NCBI GenBank assembly: GCA_002305075.1
Contig: DBQC01000006.1
Coordinates: 54,511 to 118,510 of the forward strand
Direction: 5' to 3'
From: Ruminococcaceae bacterium UBA1404
GTDB lineage: Bacteria > Bacillota > Clostridia > Oscillospirales > Ruminococcaceae
Length of the DNA stretch: 64,000 nucleotides
Part shown: positions 1-8,222 of the stretch, one piece after another
How positions within the stretch are numbered: the stretch's first letter is position 1
Layout of the letters: each line of letters begins with the position of its first letter
The notes under the pieces: generated by a model
The model's input: the letters and a program-made list of their open reading frames with translations, nothing else
The model's database searches: none
Told to the model about the DNA's origin: nothing
Made by a program: the position numbers and the translations under genes

Positions 1-220
1 CAGCACGGACTTTGGCGGCGAGCGGCTTAAAATCCATGCCGCCCTTCCCGCCCGGGGTCAGGGGCAGCCGGGCGAAATTCTTGACAGCAAGAGGCTTGTG
101 GTGGCCACCGCCGACGGCGCGGTGGAGCTTACCAAGGTTCAGCTGCCCGGCAAGGCAGCCCTCACCGGCAGCCAGATGATGCAGGGCCGCCGGCTTAAGG
201 CTGGGGACTTTATTCGATAA
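1..220 (+). CDS. fmt: Methionyl-tRNA formyltransferase, C-terminal part (cut by window start)
   Basis: The frame enters from the left edge (first full codon at position 2) and ends at TAA 218-220, giving about 72 residues. They match the C-terminal oligonucleotide-binding domain of Fmt, including LKIHAALP, the GEIL segment and a GSQMMQGRRLKAGDFIR end. Fmt formylates Met-tRNA for initiation. It sits directly before a membrane zinc peptidase and rsmB, the usual Firmicutes order. The catalytic N-terminal domain lies outside the window, so identity rests on the tail and the neighbourhood. Confidence 0.85.
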   Translation, partial: STDFGGERLKIHAALPARGQGQPGEILDSKRLVVATADGAVELTKVQLPGKAALTGSQMMQGRRLKAGDFIR

Positions 221-270
221 GCCCCTGCTGCGGCGCCGCTGCACCCACTTACCCAAAGGAGGCAAGACCT

Positions 271-957
271 GTGTTTTACAACATTGACTATCTGATATTT
301 ATGATGCCCGCTTTGCTCATCTGCATGGCGGCCCAGATGCATATTCAGTCCACCTTTAGCCGGTACAGCCGGGTGCACGGCGCCCGGGGGCTCACCGGTG
401 CGCAGGCAGCCCGCCGCATCCTCGACCACAGCGGTCTTGGCTTTGTACAGGTCGAACAGGTGGCCGGCACGCTGAGCGACCACTACGACCCCCGCACCAA
501 GGTGGTGCGGCTGTCCAGCGCCACCTACGGACAGACCTCGGTGGCCGCTTTGGGCGTTGCCGCCCACGAGGTGGGCCACGCCATTCAGCATGCCGCCGGC
601 TATGCGCCCCTCAACCTGCGCAACGCCATCATTCCCGTCACCCGCATCGGCAGCCAGCTCTCGGTGCCCCTTATCTTGCTGGGACTGATTCTTGCGTTGC
701 CCGGGCTGGTGAGTGTGGGTATAGCGGCCTTCAGTCTGCTGGTGCTGTTCCAGCTGATTACGCTGCCGGTGGAATATAACGCCAGCCGCCGGGCCATCGC
801 CCATCTTGAGAGCATGGACATCCTCTACGGCGAGGAGCTTATCGGAGCCAAAAAGGTGCTCAGTGCCGCTGCCCTCACCTATGTGGCGGCGCTGCTCCAG
901 TCGCTTACCCAGCTTATTTACTACACCAGCCGCTTCGGCGGCCGGCGGCGGCGCTAA
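271..957 (+). CDS. Membrane-bound neutral zinc metallopeptidase (YugP/Zn_peptidase_2 family)
   Basis: 228 residues, GTG start with AAAGGAGG about 8 bases upstream. An N-terminal hydrophobic segment (about 6-22) is followed by a soluble part with the zinc-binding motif HEVGH (H99, E100, H103), then two hydrophobic stretches at about 127-165, and a C-terminal hydrophobic stretch ending in a run of arginines. This fits the YugP-like family, whose substrates are not firmly known. It lies between fmt and rsmB and is probably co-transcribed with them. Family assignment is firm; cellular role is open. Confidence 0.9.
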   Translation: MFYNIDYLIFMMPALLICMAAQMHIQSTFSRYSRVHGARGLTGAQAARRILDHSGLGFVQVEQVAGTLSDHYDPRTKVVRLSSATYGQTSVAALGVAAHEVGHAIQHAAGYAPLNLRNAIIPVTRIGSQLSVPLILLGLILALPGLVSVGIAAFSLLVLFQLITLPVEYNASRRAIAHLESMDILYGEELIGAKKVLSAAALTYVAALLQSLTQLIYYTSRFGGRRRR

Positions 958-960
958 GTC

Positions 961-2301
961 GTGGCGGCACAACAGGCTAAGGCTGCCCCCACCGGCCGTC
1001 AGGTCGCCGCCGAGGCGCTGGTGCGGGTGGAGCGTCAGGGCGCCTATTCTACGCTGGCTTTAGATGGCGCCCTGCGCCAAAGCGGTCTCGACAGCCGGGA
1101 CGCCGGCTTTGCCACGGCGCTGTTTTATCTCACCCTCGAGCGGCGCATCACCCTCGACCACTGCATTGCGGCCTTTTGCCCTCACAAGCTGTCGCCGGCG
1201 GTGCGGGCCATTTTGCAAACGGCGCTGGCTCAGCTGCTCTACATGGACCAGGTGCCGGCCTCGGCGGCGGTCAGTCAGGCGGTGGCCCTCTGCCGCAGCA
1301 TGGGCCAGCACCGCTCGGCGGGGCTGGTTAACGCCGTGCTGCGCAGTTTTATCCGGGCGGGCAGCCGCATCCCTCCCATCGAGGGGAACGATGCCGAGCG
1401 CCTCGCCATAGAAACCTCCTGTAATCCGGAGCTGGCGGCCGCCTTGATGGACTGGTATGGCCCGGACACCGCCCGGGCCATTTTGCAGACAGCGCTGGGG
1501 CGTGCCCCGGTGTTTTTGCGGGTAAACCGCCTTAAAAACACCGACGGGGCTTTGTTAGAGCGCCTGTCCGCCGAGGGCATAGAGGCTGAGCAGGGCCCCA
1601 TTTCGGGCTGTGTGATGGTGCGCAGTGGCGATGCAGCGGCCACTTCGGCCTACGATGAGGGGCTGTTTTTTGTGCAGGACCTCTCGAGCCAACAGGCGGC
1701 GCTCACTTTGGCCCCCCAGCCCGGCGAGCGCATCCTCGACCTCTGCGCCGCCCCCGGCGGCAAGAGCTTTGCACTGGCCATCGAGATGGGGGACACCGGC
1801 GAGGTGCTAAGCTGCGACATTCACCCCCATCGGGTGGGGCTGATTGCTTCGGGGGCCGAGCGCCTCGGGCTTAAAACTGTGCGGGCTGTGCAGCAGGACG
1901 GCCTGATTTATAACCCCGAGCTTGGGCTGTTTGATAGGGTGCTCTGCGACCTTCCCTGTTCGGGGATAGGGGTTATCCGGCGCAAGCCCGAGCTAAAATA
2001 CAACCCGCCCGAGAGCTTTGCCCAGTTGCCCGACCTTCAGTTTAGGTTGCTTAGCACCGCAGCGCGCTATGTAAAGCCCGGCGGGCGGCTGCTGTATACC
2101 ACCTGCACTTTAAACCCCGGCGAAAATGAGGATGTGGCAGCCCGCTTTTTGGCGGCCAACCCCCACTTTGTCCCGGATAACTGCATGCGGGGTCAATCCC
2201 TGTGCACGCTGCTGCCCACCGACCGCGAGGGGGGCGACGGCTTTTTTATCGCGGCCATGAAAAGAAAGGGCGAGCGGCCTGATGAATCTGTTAGACCTTG
2301 A
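961..2301 (+). CDS. rsmB: 16S rRNA (cytosine-C5) methyltransferase RsmB
   Basis: 446 residues, GTG start three bases after the peptidase stop. The N-terminal 130 or so residues look like the NusB-type RNA-binding domain, followed by a Rossmann methyltransferase. The SAM motif LDLCAAPGGKS spans about 258-269. The two cysteines of m5C enzymes are C333 in DLPCSGIG and the catalytic C382 in TTCTLNPGENE. RsmB methylates C967 (E. coli numbering) of 16S rRNA. The 3' end overlaps rlmN by 20 bases, indicating translational coupling. Confidence 0.93.
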   Translation: MAAQQAKAAPTGRQVAAEALVRVERQGAYSTLALDGALRQSGLDSRDAGFATALFYLTLERRITLDHCIAAFCPHKLSPAVRAILQTALAQLLYMDQVPASAAVSQAVALCRSMGQHRSAGLVNAVLRSFIRAGSRIPPIEGNDAERLAIETSCNPELAAALMDWYGPDTARAILQTALGRAPVFLRVNRLKNTDGALLERLSAEGIEAEQGPISGCVMVRSGDAAATSAYDEGLFFVQDLSSQQAALTLAPQPGERILDLCAAPGGKSFALAIEMGDTGEVLSCDIHPHRVGLIASGAERLGLKTVRAVQQDGLIYNPELGLFDRVLCDLPCSGIGVIRRKPELKYNPPESFAQLPDLQFRLLSTAARYVKPGGRLLYTTCTLNPGENEDVAARFLAANPHFVPDNCMRGQSLCTLLPTDREGGDGFFIAAMKRKGERPDESVRP

Positions 2302-3316
2302 TAAATCCGGGCTGGAGAGCCTGATGGCCGAATTGGGTCAGCCCGGCTACCGGGCCGGCCAGATATTCGACTGGCTGCACAAAAAGCGGGCCACATCTTT
2401 GGATGAAATGACAAATCTTCCTGCAGCGCTGCGCCAAAAGCTGGCTGGGATGGCCCATGTGGGCAAACTTGAGGTGCTGCGCCACCAACAGGCCGGCGAC
2501 GGTACGGTCAAGCTGCTGTTGGAACTAAAAGACGGCGAGACGGTAGAAACGGTGTTTATGGTGCACCGCCACGGAAATTCGCTGTGCATCTCCACCCAGG
2601 TGGGCTGCCGCATGGGATGCGCCTTTTGCGCCTCCACTTTGAGCGGACTGGCCCGCAACCTCACCCCCGGCGAGATGCTTGCACAGGTCTATGCTGCCGA
2701 GGCTTTTACGGGCAAACCGGTGCAGTCCATCGTGCTCATGGGCATGGGCGAGCCGCTGGATAACTTAGACAATGTGCTGGCCTTTTTGCGGCTGCTCAGC
2801 CACCCCGACGGATTTGGCATGAGCCTTAGGCATGTCAGCCTTTCCACCTGCGGGGTGGTGCCGGGCATTCGGGAGCTGGCACGGCACAAGCTGGGGCTGA
2901 CCCTATCGGTCTCGCTCCACGCCGCCGACGATGAGACCCGCGGCGCCCTTATGCCCATCAACCGCAAATATCCCATCGCCGAGCTGCTGGCTGCCTGCGA
3001 TGATTACTTCGAAGCCACCGGGCGGCGCATCTCCTATGAATATGCCCTCATCGCAGGGGTCAACGACGATGCGGCTCATGCCCATGCCCTCTGCCGGCTG
3101 TTAGGGGGGCGGGGCTGCCATGTCAACCTCATCCCCATCAATCGGGTGGAGGAGGGCGGTTTTTCCCGTTCGGACAGGGTGCGCATCCAACAGTTTTGTG
3201 CTATACTGAACAAAAATCAGCTTACCGCCACGGTGCGCCGGGAGCTCGGGGGCGACATCGACGCCGCCTGCGGGCAGCTTAGGCGGCGCAGCAGGCGGGA
3301 ACAGGGCCGAGACTGA
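2282..3316 (+). CDS. rlmN: Dual-specificity 23S rRNA/tRNA adenine-C2 methyltransferase RlmN
   Basis: 344 residues, ATG start inside the end of rsmB with GAAAGAAAGGGCGAG upstream. The radical-SAM cluster motif CxxxCxxC is C109, C113, C116. The GMGEPLDN motif and a C-terminal cysteine region follow, as expected for an enzyme that methylates A2503 of 23S rRNA and A37 of some tRNAs by ping-pong radical chemistry. Length is normal for the family. Part of the fmt-thiN operon. Confidence 0.95.
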   Translation: MNLLDLDKSGLESLMAELGQPGYRAGQIFDWLHKKRATSLDEMTNLPAALRQKLAGMAHVGKLEVLRHQQAGDGTVKLLLELKDGETVETVFMVHRHGNSLCISTQVGCRMGCAFCASTLSGLARNLTPGEMLAQVYAAEAFTGKPVQSIVLMGMGEPLDNLDNVLAFLRLLSHPDGFGMSLRHVSLSTCGVVPGIRELARHKLGLTLSVSLHAADDETRGALMPINRKYPIAELLAACDDYFEATGRRISYEYALIAGVNDDAAHAHALCRLLGGRGCHVNLIPINRVEEGGFSRSDRVRIQQFCAILNKNQLTATVRRELGGDIDAACGQLRRRSRREQGRD

Positions 3317-3344
3317 CCGGCCCACCCAAAGGAGGACGACCGGC

Positions 3345-4100
3345 TTGCTCATCACAGGCGCAACCCACCGGGGCCTTAAGCGCCTCGCCAATCAGGACTG
3401 TTTTGCCACGGGACCTGTTGCGGGGGGCGGTTTTGCCGTTGTCTGCGACGGTATGGGCGGACAGCAGGGAGGCGAGGTGGCCAGCCGCATGGCTTGCGAC
3501 GCTATGGTCGAGGCCATTTTGCGGGACTTTGCCACCCTTACTACGGGCAGCGCCCGGGACATCTGGATAAAGAGCGCCTTAGAAGCGGCGGCTAAAGCGG
3601 CCAGCTACGCTATTTTTGAGCTGGGCGAGAGCCAGGAACATCTGCAGGGCATGGGTACCACCTTGGTAGCAGCGCTGGTTATCGGTTGGCAGGCCTATAT
3701 TCTCCATGCGGGGGATAGCCGGGCCTATTTGCTGCGGGAGGGCACACTATCTCAGCTGACCACCGACCACACCATGGTGCAGATGCTTCTCGACCGTGGG
3801 GATATCACCCTTAGCGAGAGCCGGCACCATCCCCAACGCCACTACATAACCCGGGCGTTGGGAGTAGGCCCCAGCATCGAGCCCGAGTGCACCATGCTGA
3901 CACTTTTGCCCGGCGATTTGCTGCTGCTTTGCACCGACGGGCTTTACAACTTTGTCCCCCCCGATGCGCTGGAGGCGCTGGCCCAGGCGGGGGCGGCCAC
4001 AGGCTCGGTAGAAGAGCTGATTGCGGCGGCCAATGCCGGGGGCGGCGGCGACAATATTACGGCGGTCTTTATCGGGCCGGCCGGGGAGGTGGAGGCTTGA
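3345..4100 (+). CDS. prpC: PP2C-type Ser/Thr protein phosphatase (PrpC/Stp)
   Basis: 251 residues from a TTG start preceded by AAAGGAGG. Metal-binding PP2C motifs are visible: a VCDGMGGQQGG segment, HAGDSRAYL, LCTDGLYNFV and GGGGDNITAV near the end. This phosphatase reverses phosphorylation by the adjacent membrane kinase. Its stop overlaps the next start as TTGA (4097-4100), so the two are almost certainly translated together. The first ATG is much further in and would cut the conserved GATHRGLKRLANQD start, which supports the TTG. Confidence 0.93.
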   Translation: MLITGATHRGLKRLANQDCFATGPVAGGGFAVVCDGMGGQQGGEVASRMACDAMVEAILRDFATLTTGSARDIWIKSALEAAAKAASYAIFELGESQEHLQGMGTTLVAALVIGWQAYILHAGDSRAYLLREGTLSQLTTDHTMVQMLLDRGDITLSESRHHPQRHYITRALGVGPSIEPECTMLTLLPGDLLLLCTDGLYNFVPPDALEALAQAGAATGSVEELIAAANAGGGGDNITAVFIGPAGEVEA

Positions 4101-6082
4101 ACAGCAACCTGGGAAAGCGCATAGAAGGGCGCTATGAGATATTAGAACTTATCGGCGTGGGTGGCATGGCCAATGTTTACAGAGCCACCGATGTCACCGA
4201 CGGCAAAACCGTGGCCGTTAAAATCCTCCGAGAGGAGTTTAGCGAGAACGAGGAGTTTTTGCGGCGCTTTAAAAACGAATCTAAGGCCATTGCGCTGCTC
4301 TCGCACCCCAACATCATCAAGGTTTATGATGTGTGCTTTTCCGACAAGCTCCAATGCATTGTTATGGAATTTGTGGATGGCATTACCCTTAAAGAATATA
4401 TGGATTCCCGCGGGCGGCTGCCTTATAAAGAGGCGCTGCACTTTATCGAGCAGATTATGGCTGCGCTCGAGCACGCCCACAGCCGGGGCATTGTCCACCG
4501 GGATGTAAAGCCCCAAAATGTCATGCTGCTTGAGGACGGCAGCCTTAAAATCACCGACTTTGGCATTGCGCGCTTTGCCCGCAGCGAGGCCAAAACCATC
4601 ACCGACCGGGCCATAGGCTCGGTGCACTATATCTCCCCCGAGCAAGCCCGGGGGGGCAGCACCGACAACCGAACCGACATCTACTCGGCCGGAGTGCTGC
4701 TTTATGAGATGCTCACCGGGCGGTTGCCCTTCGAGGGGGATACCCCGGTGTCGGTGGCTCTTATGCACATCGAGCTCACCCCGCCCGGCGTGCGGGAGGC
4801 CGCTCCGGACATCCCCGAGGGACTCGAGCAGATTGTGCAGCGGGCCATGGCCAAAGAGCCCGACCGGCGCTATCAGTCGGCCCGGGAGATGGCCGACGAC
4901 ATCGCCGCCTTTAAGCGGGACCCCTCCATCAGCTTTGCCTATAAATATCTGTCTACCACCGATAAAAATGATTTTAAGAGGTCGCTTATGAAGGCGCAGT
5001 CTAAAAAGAAGGGCGCGCAAAAGCCCCGCAAAAAGCAGAAAAAGGGCCTGCTCAGAGAGGAAGGCATGACCCCGCCACCCCCCGCCCGGGAGAAAAAACC
5101 TATGTCGGTTATTCCCGTCCTCGGCGGCATCACGGCGGCCTTTGTGCTGGTGGCCGGCGTATTTATTGCGGTGATGGTCTATCTTAACAACCCCTTTAAG
5201 CAGGTTCCCAATGTCACCATGCCCGAGCTTATTGGGCTAAACTACGAGGAGCTGAAGAACGACCCCAACTACAGCTTTACCTTTGAGGTAGAGGCCACCG
5301 ACTACTCCTATAATTATAAGGAGGGCCAAATTTACGACCAAAACCCCAAGGCCGGCCGCACGGTTAAAGAGGGGGCCCGCGTCCGGGTTAAAGTATCCCG
5401 AGGGCCGCTGGTGGTCAATGTGCCCAATGTGGTGGGCAAGCCGGTTGAGGAGGCCTATCGGGTGTTCGACGAGCTCAAGCTCAAGTACCGCACGGTGGAG
5501 GTATTTTCCCCCATCTACGAGGCCGGCAGCGTAGCGGCCACCAACCCGGGCTGGGGCAGCCCGGTGGAGGGCAATGTGGAGGTGGAAATTCATGTGAGCA
5601 TGGGCCGGGAGGACTCCAAGCCCCTGCCGGTGCCCAGTCTGGTGGGTCTCTCGCTGGACGACGCTAAAAAGCTGGTTAAAGAAATGGGCTTTAATGTGGG
5701 CAATGTCACCTATGTCTACACCGACCAGCCCTTTAACACGGTGGTGGCCCAAGACCCCAGCGACGACTCCAGCATGGTGGCCGGCGGGCTGATTCATCTC
5801 AATGTCTCCTATGGGGACAATCAGGTTAAAACCATCACCCTAAACATCGCCCTGCCTGACCATATCACCGAGCAGGTGGAGATGAGCTGTCTGGTGGGTG
5901 GCGAGATTGTGCGGCTTGATAAGCTCACCCCCTCGGAGGTGCCCTACTGGACGCCCAGCTTTGAGGGCAGCAAGGCCATCAGCGTGATGGTTATGCTCAA
6001 CGGGCGGCTTTATCAGCTTTGGGAGATAGACTTTACCACCGAGCAGGCCACCCTTAAAGAAAACAATGCACCGCAGTTTTAA
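4097..6082 (+). CDS. prkC: Membrane Ser/Thr protein kinase with three PASTA domains (PrkC/Stk)
   Basis: 661 residues from TTG 4097, which overlaps the prpC stop; an in-frame extension upstream lies inside prpC and is rejected. N-terminal Hanks kinase: glycine loop near 20-25, catalytic K42, HRD aspartate D136, DFG at 154-156. A basic juxtamembrane stretch, one membrane segment at about 338-363, then three extracellular PASTA repeats and a C-terminal Ig-like tail. PASTA kinases sense muropeptides or lipid II and control growth, cell wall synthesis and germination. Works with PrpC. Confidence 0.95.
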   Translation: MNSNLGKRIEGRYEILELIGVGGMANVYRATDVTDGKTVAVKILREEFSENEEFLRRFKNESKAIALLSHPNIIKVYDVCFSDKLQCIVMEFVDGITLKEYMDSRGRLPYKEALHFIEQIMAALEHAHSRGIVHRDVKPQNVMLLEDGSLKITDFGIARFARSEAKTITDRAIGSVHYISPEQARGGSTDNRTDIYSAGVLLYEMLTGRLPFEGDTPVSVALMHIELTPPGVREAAPDIPEGLEQIVQRAMAKEPDRRYQSAREMADDIAAFKRDPSISFAYKYLSTTDKNDFKRSLMKAQSKKKGAQKPRKKQKKGLLREEGMTPPPPAREKKPMSVIPVLGGITAAFVLVAGVFIAVMVYLNNPFKQVPNVTMPELIGLNYEELKNDPNYSFTFEVEATDYSYNYKEGQIYDQNPKAGRTVKEGARVRVKVSRGPLVVNVPNVVGKPVEEAYRVFDELKLKYRTVEVFSPIYEAGSVAATNPGWGSPVEGNVEVEIHVSMGREDSKPLPVPSLVGLSLDDAKKLVKEMGFNVGNVTYVYTDQPFNTVVAQDPSDDSSMVAGGLIHLNVSYGDNQVKTITLNIALPDHITEQVEMSCLVGGEIVRLDKLTPSEVPYWTPSFEGSKAISVMVMLNGRLYQLWEIDFTTEQATLKENNAPQF

Positions 6083-6115
6083 TAGAATATAAGCAGAACA
6101 CAAAGGAGGCGTTTA

Positions 6116-7009
6116 ATGCAGAATAAAGAGGCGATTGGCACGGTTGTAAGGCTGACCGGCGGCTTTTACACGGTGGATACCCCCGAGGGCCTTTTTAGCA
6201 CCCGGGCACGGGGGCTGTTTCGGCTGTCGGGCGTCTCGCCCTGTGTGGGCGACAAAGCCACCGTGGAAATCACCGGCCCGGGGGAGGGCTACCTGGTGGA
6301 TATTGCCCCCCGCAAAAATGTGCTAATACGCCCGCCGGTGGCCAATTTAGACCAGTTGATGGTGGTGGTGGCTGCCGCCCAGCCCGGACCCAACTACCGG
6401 GTCATCGACAAGCTGATCACCTTGGCCGAGTACCGGAGCATCCCGGTGACCATGGTCATTACCAAAACCGACCTTGGAGACGGCTCGGCCATCGCCAATC
6501 TTTATACCCAAGCCGGCTACCCGGTTATCCTCTGCGACGGCCAGTACATGGACGAGGCGCTGCGGCAGCGCTTTGCCCAAGCCCTTGCGGGCAAGCTGAC
6601 CGCCCTGTGCGGCAACACCGGCGTGGGCAAATCCAGCCTGCTTAACCGTCTGCGCCCCGAGCTCAATCTGCCCACCGGCGAAATCAGCAAGAGCCTAGGC
6701 CGGGGCCGCCACACCACACGCCATGTGGAACTGTTTTCGGTATTGGGCGGTCTGGTGGCCGACACCCCCGGATTTTCGGCCATAGAGATAGAGAAGCTCG
6801 AGCGCATCACCAAGGAGGAGCTGCCCCTTTGCTTTAGGGAGTTTAGACCCTTTGTGGGCCAGTGCCGCTTTGACGACTGCGCCCACGAGCGAGAGCCCGA
6901 CTGCGCCGTGCGGGCGGCGGTGGAAGACGGCCGGATTGCACAAAGCCGCTACGATAGTTACCTTGCGCTTTTGGAAGAGGCCCGGCGGATAAAAAGCTGG
7001 GAGAAATGA
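6116..7009 (+). CDS. rsgA: Ribosome small-subunit biogenesis GTPase RsgA
   Basis: 297 residues, ATG with AAAGGAGG upstream. Order is an N-terminal OB fold, a circularly permuted GTPase domain with G4 (ITKTDL) before the P-loop GNTGVGKSS (166-174) and then DTPGFS, and a C-terminal zinc knuckle (CRFDDCAHEREPDC). RsgA checks late 30S maturation. It follows prkC by 33 bases. In most Firmicutes rpe would come next, but thiN starts only 9 bases later here. Confidence 0.95.
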   Translation: MQNKEAIGTVVRLTGGFYTVDTPEGLFSTRARGLFRLSGVSPCVGDKATVEITGPGEGYLVDIAPRKNVLIRPPVANLDQLMVVVAAAQPGPNYRVIDKLITLAEYRSIPVTMVITKTDLGDGSAIANLYTQAGYPVILCDGQYMDEALRQRFAQALAGKLTALCGNTGVGKSSLLNRLRPELNLPTGEISKSLGRGRHTTRHVELFSVLGGLVADTPGFSAIEIEKLERITKEELPLCFREFRPFVGQCRFDDCAHEREPDCAVRAAVEDGRIAQSRYDSYLALLEEARRIKSWEK

Positions 7010-7018
7010 GGCCAAACT

Positions 7019-7648
7019 ATGGCACGCTGTGTTATTGTGTGCGCCGGGCCCGGACAGGGGGAGCGCCCCGCCCTGGAGCCCGACGACTTTATCATCGCCT
7101 GCGACGGTGGGTTACATACCGCTAAGGCCTTAGGGCTGATCCCCCATCTTATTGTAGGGGATTTCGACTCCTATACCGGCCCGTTGCCCGAGGGCATTGC
7201 GGTGGTTCGCCTTAAGGCCGAAAAGGACGATACCGACTCCATGGCAGCCATTAAAATAGGCCTTGAGCGGGGCTTTACCGACTTTTTTTTGCTAAACGCC
7301 TTAGGCGGTCGGCTCGACCACACCTTGGGTAACCTGCAGGGGCTTATCTACTTGGCCGAGCGGGGAGCCGCCGGGGTGGCCACCGGCTGCGGCGACCGGG
7401 CGGCCTTGCTCCATGCCGGGCGCATGGAGCTAACCGGATGGCCCGGGCGCTATGTATCGGCTTTGGCTGTGGGCGGCCCCGCCCGGGGCGTGTCCACCGA
7501 GGGGCTCTATTACCCTCTGTGTGACGCCACCCTTGAGGTGAGCTTTCCCCTAGGGGTGAGCAACCGCTTTGTAGGGGATACCGCCGCTTTCTCGGTGGTC
7601 GAGGGCTGCCTGCTTATTGTGCTGCCGGCGCAGGAGACGCCCCGCTGA
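7019..7648 (+). CDS. thiN: Thiamine pyrophosphokinase
   Basis: 209 residues. Transfers pyrophosphate from ATP to thiamine to make thiamine diphosphate. Family signatures are ACDGG near the N-terminus, IVGDFDS, KDDTDSMAA and NALGGRLDHTLGN. It is the last gene of the operon begun by fmt or earlier and is followed by a factor-independent terminator at 7694. In B. subtilis yloS (thiN) directly precedes spoVM, and the same order is seen here with one small gene between. Confidence 0.92.
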   Translation: MARCVIVCAGPGQGERPALEPDDFIIACDGGLHTAKALGLIPHLIVGDFDSYTGPLPEGIAVVRLKAEKDDTDSMAAIKIGLERGFTDFFLLNALGGRLDHTLGNLQGLIYLAERGAAGVATGCGDRAALLHAGRMELTGWPGRYVSALAVGGPARGVSTEGLYYPLCDATLEVSFPLGVSNRFVGDTAAFSVVEGCLLIVLPAQETPR

Positions 7649-7693
7649 CCGAGGCCAGACCCAAACCCTATCGCTGTGCGCTCTGCGCTTTAT

Positions 7694-7719
7694 AAAAACC
7701 GCCTTTGGGCGGTTTTTTT
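7694..7719 (+). terminator. Rho-independent terminator after thiN
   Basis: GC-rich hairpin CCGCC-TTTG-GGCGG flanked by A5 on the left and T7 on the right. Confidence 0.9.
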
Positions 7720-7794
7720 GGCCGGATGGCCGGATTTTGGCCGCATTGTAACCCCCACAGTGCCTTTTGCGTATACTGCCAGTAGGATAGCCGA

Positions 7795-7977
7795 GTGGCT
7801 GTGAGAGGGGGTGGAGGCCTGCGATATCGAAACGGGGGCGGCCTCTGGGGGGCACTGGCGCTTGCCTTTGGCCTGGGGGTATTCCTCACCTTTATCTGCT
7901 CATTTCGCCTGATCATTTTCATCGCGGCCATCCTGCTCATAGGCTGCGGCATAACAGCTTGCTGGCGTTATTATTAG
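7795..7977 (+). CDS. Small membrane protein, unknown function
   Basis: 60 residues from GTG 7795, or 58 from the in-frame GTG at 7801. A glycine- and arginine-rich N-terminus is followed by two closely spaced hydrophobic stretches (about 19-35 and 38-55), so a short hairpin membrane protein is likely. It lies between the thiN terminator and spoVM, 20 bases before the spoVM start, so it may be co-transcribed with spoVM during sporulation. No known family is recognised. The ribosome binding site (GTAGGAT) is modest. Confidence 0.6.
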   Translation: MAVRGGGGLRYRNGGGLWGALALAFGLGVFLTFICSFRLIIFIAAILLIGCGITACWRYY

Positions 7978-7997
7978 GATGAGGGGGATTCACAATC

Positions 7998-8078
7998 GTG
8001 AAAGTCGTGGTGGTGCGGTGTCCGCGCGTGCTGACGCCCTTGTTGCGTATGTTGTTTAAAATAGGCAATACCGACTGA
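7998..8078 (+). CDS. spoVM: Stage V sporulation protein M (SpoVM), 26 residues
   Basis: A 26-codon frame from GTG 7998 to TGA 8078, preceded by GAGGGGG. It is the exact length of B. subtilis SpoVM and has the same pattern: MK start, hydrophobic residues 3-6, basic residue 7, P9 (the helix-kinking proline), a basic residue at 10, then an amphipathic helix with R17. SpoVM marks the convex forespore membrane and anchors SpoIVA. Position downstream of thiN matches B. subtilis, and sipL and spoIVA follow. Too short for routine gene callers. Confidence 0.87.
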   Translation: MKVVVVRCPRVLTPLLRMLFKIGNTD

Positions 8079-8103
8079 TACAGCGCCATTCAGCCGGGCC
8101 AAA

Positions 8104-8146
8104 AAAGGCCGCGGAACCGTCCTAAAAGGCGGGGCCGCGGCCCTTT
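8104..8146 (+). terminator. Terminator after spoVM
   Basis: Perfect 8-base stem GGCCGCGG (8107-8114) with CCGCGGCC (8135-8142), preceded by A6 and followed by a short T run. Confidence 0.7.
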
Positions 8147-8164
8147 ATATTCTTCGGTTTGTCC

Positions 8165-8193
8165 GCATAAACATAAGGGACGAGGAATATATT
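8165..8193 (+). promoter_or_regulatory. Candidate SigE-type promoter for sipL
   Basis: GCATAAA (8165-8171), 14 bases, AATATATT (8186-8193) resembles mother-cell SigE elements (ATA-rich -35, ATA-containing -10). The gene after it encodes a mother-cell coat protein. Inference from loose consensus; no good SigA promoter is seen in this gap. Confidence 0.4.
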
Positions 8194-8222
8194 GGACATA
8201 GAAACGATGGGAGGAGATCCGA

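Noticed and set aside
3887..4096. N-terminal extension of the PASTA kinase
   Set aside because: It lies inside prpC; the TTG at 4097 has a good site and gives the standard kinase N-terminus.
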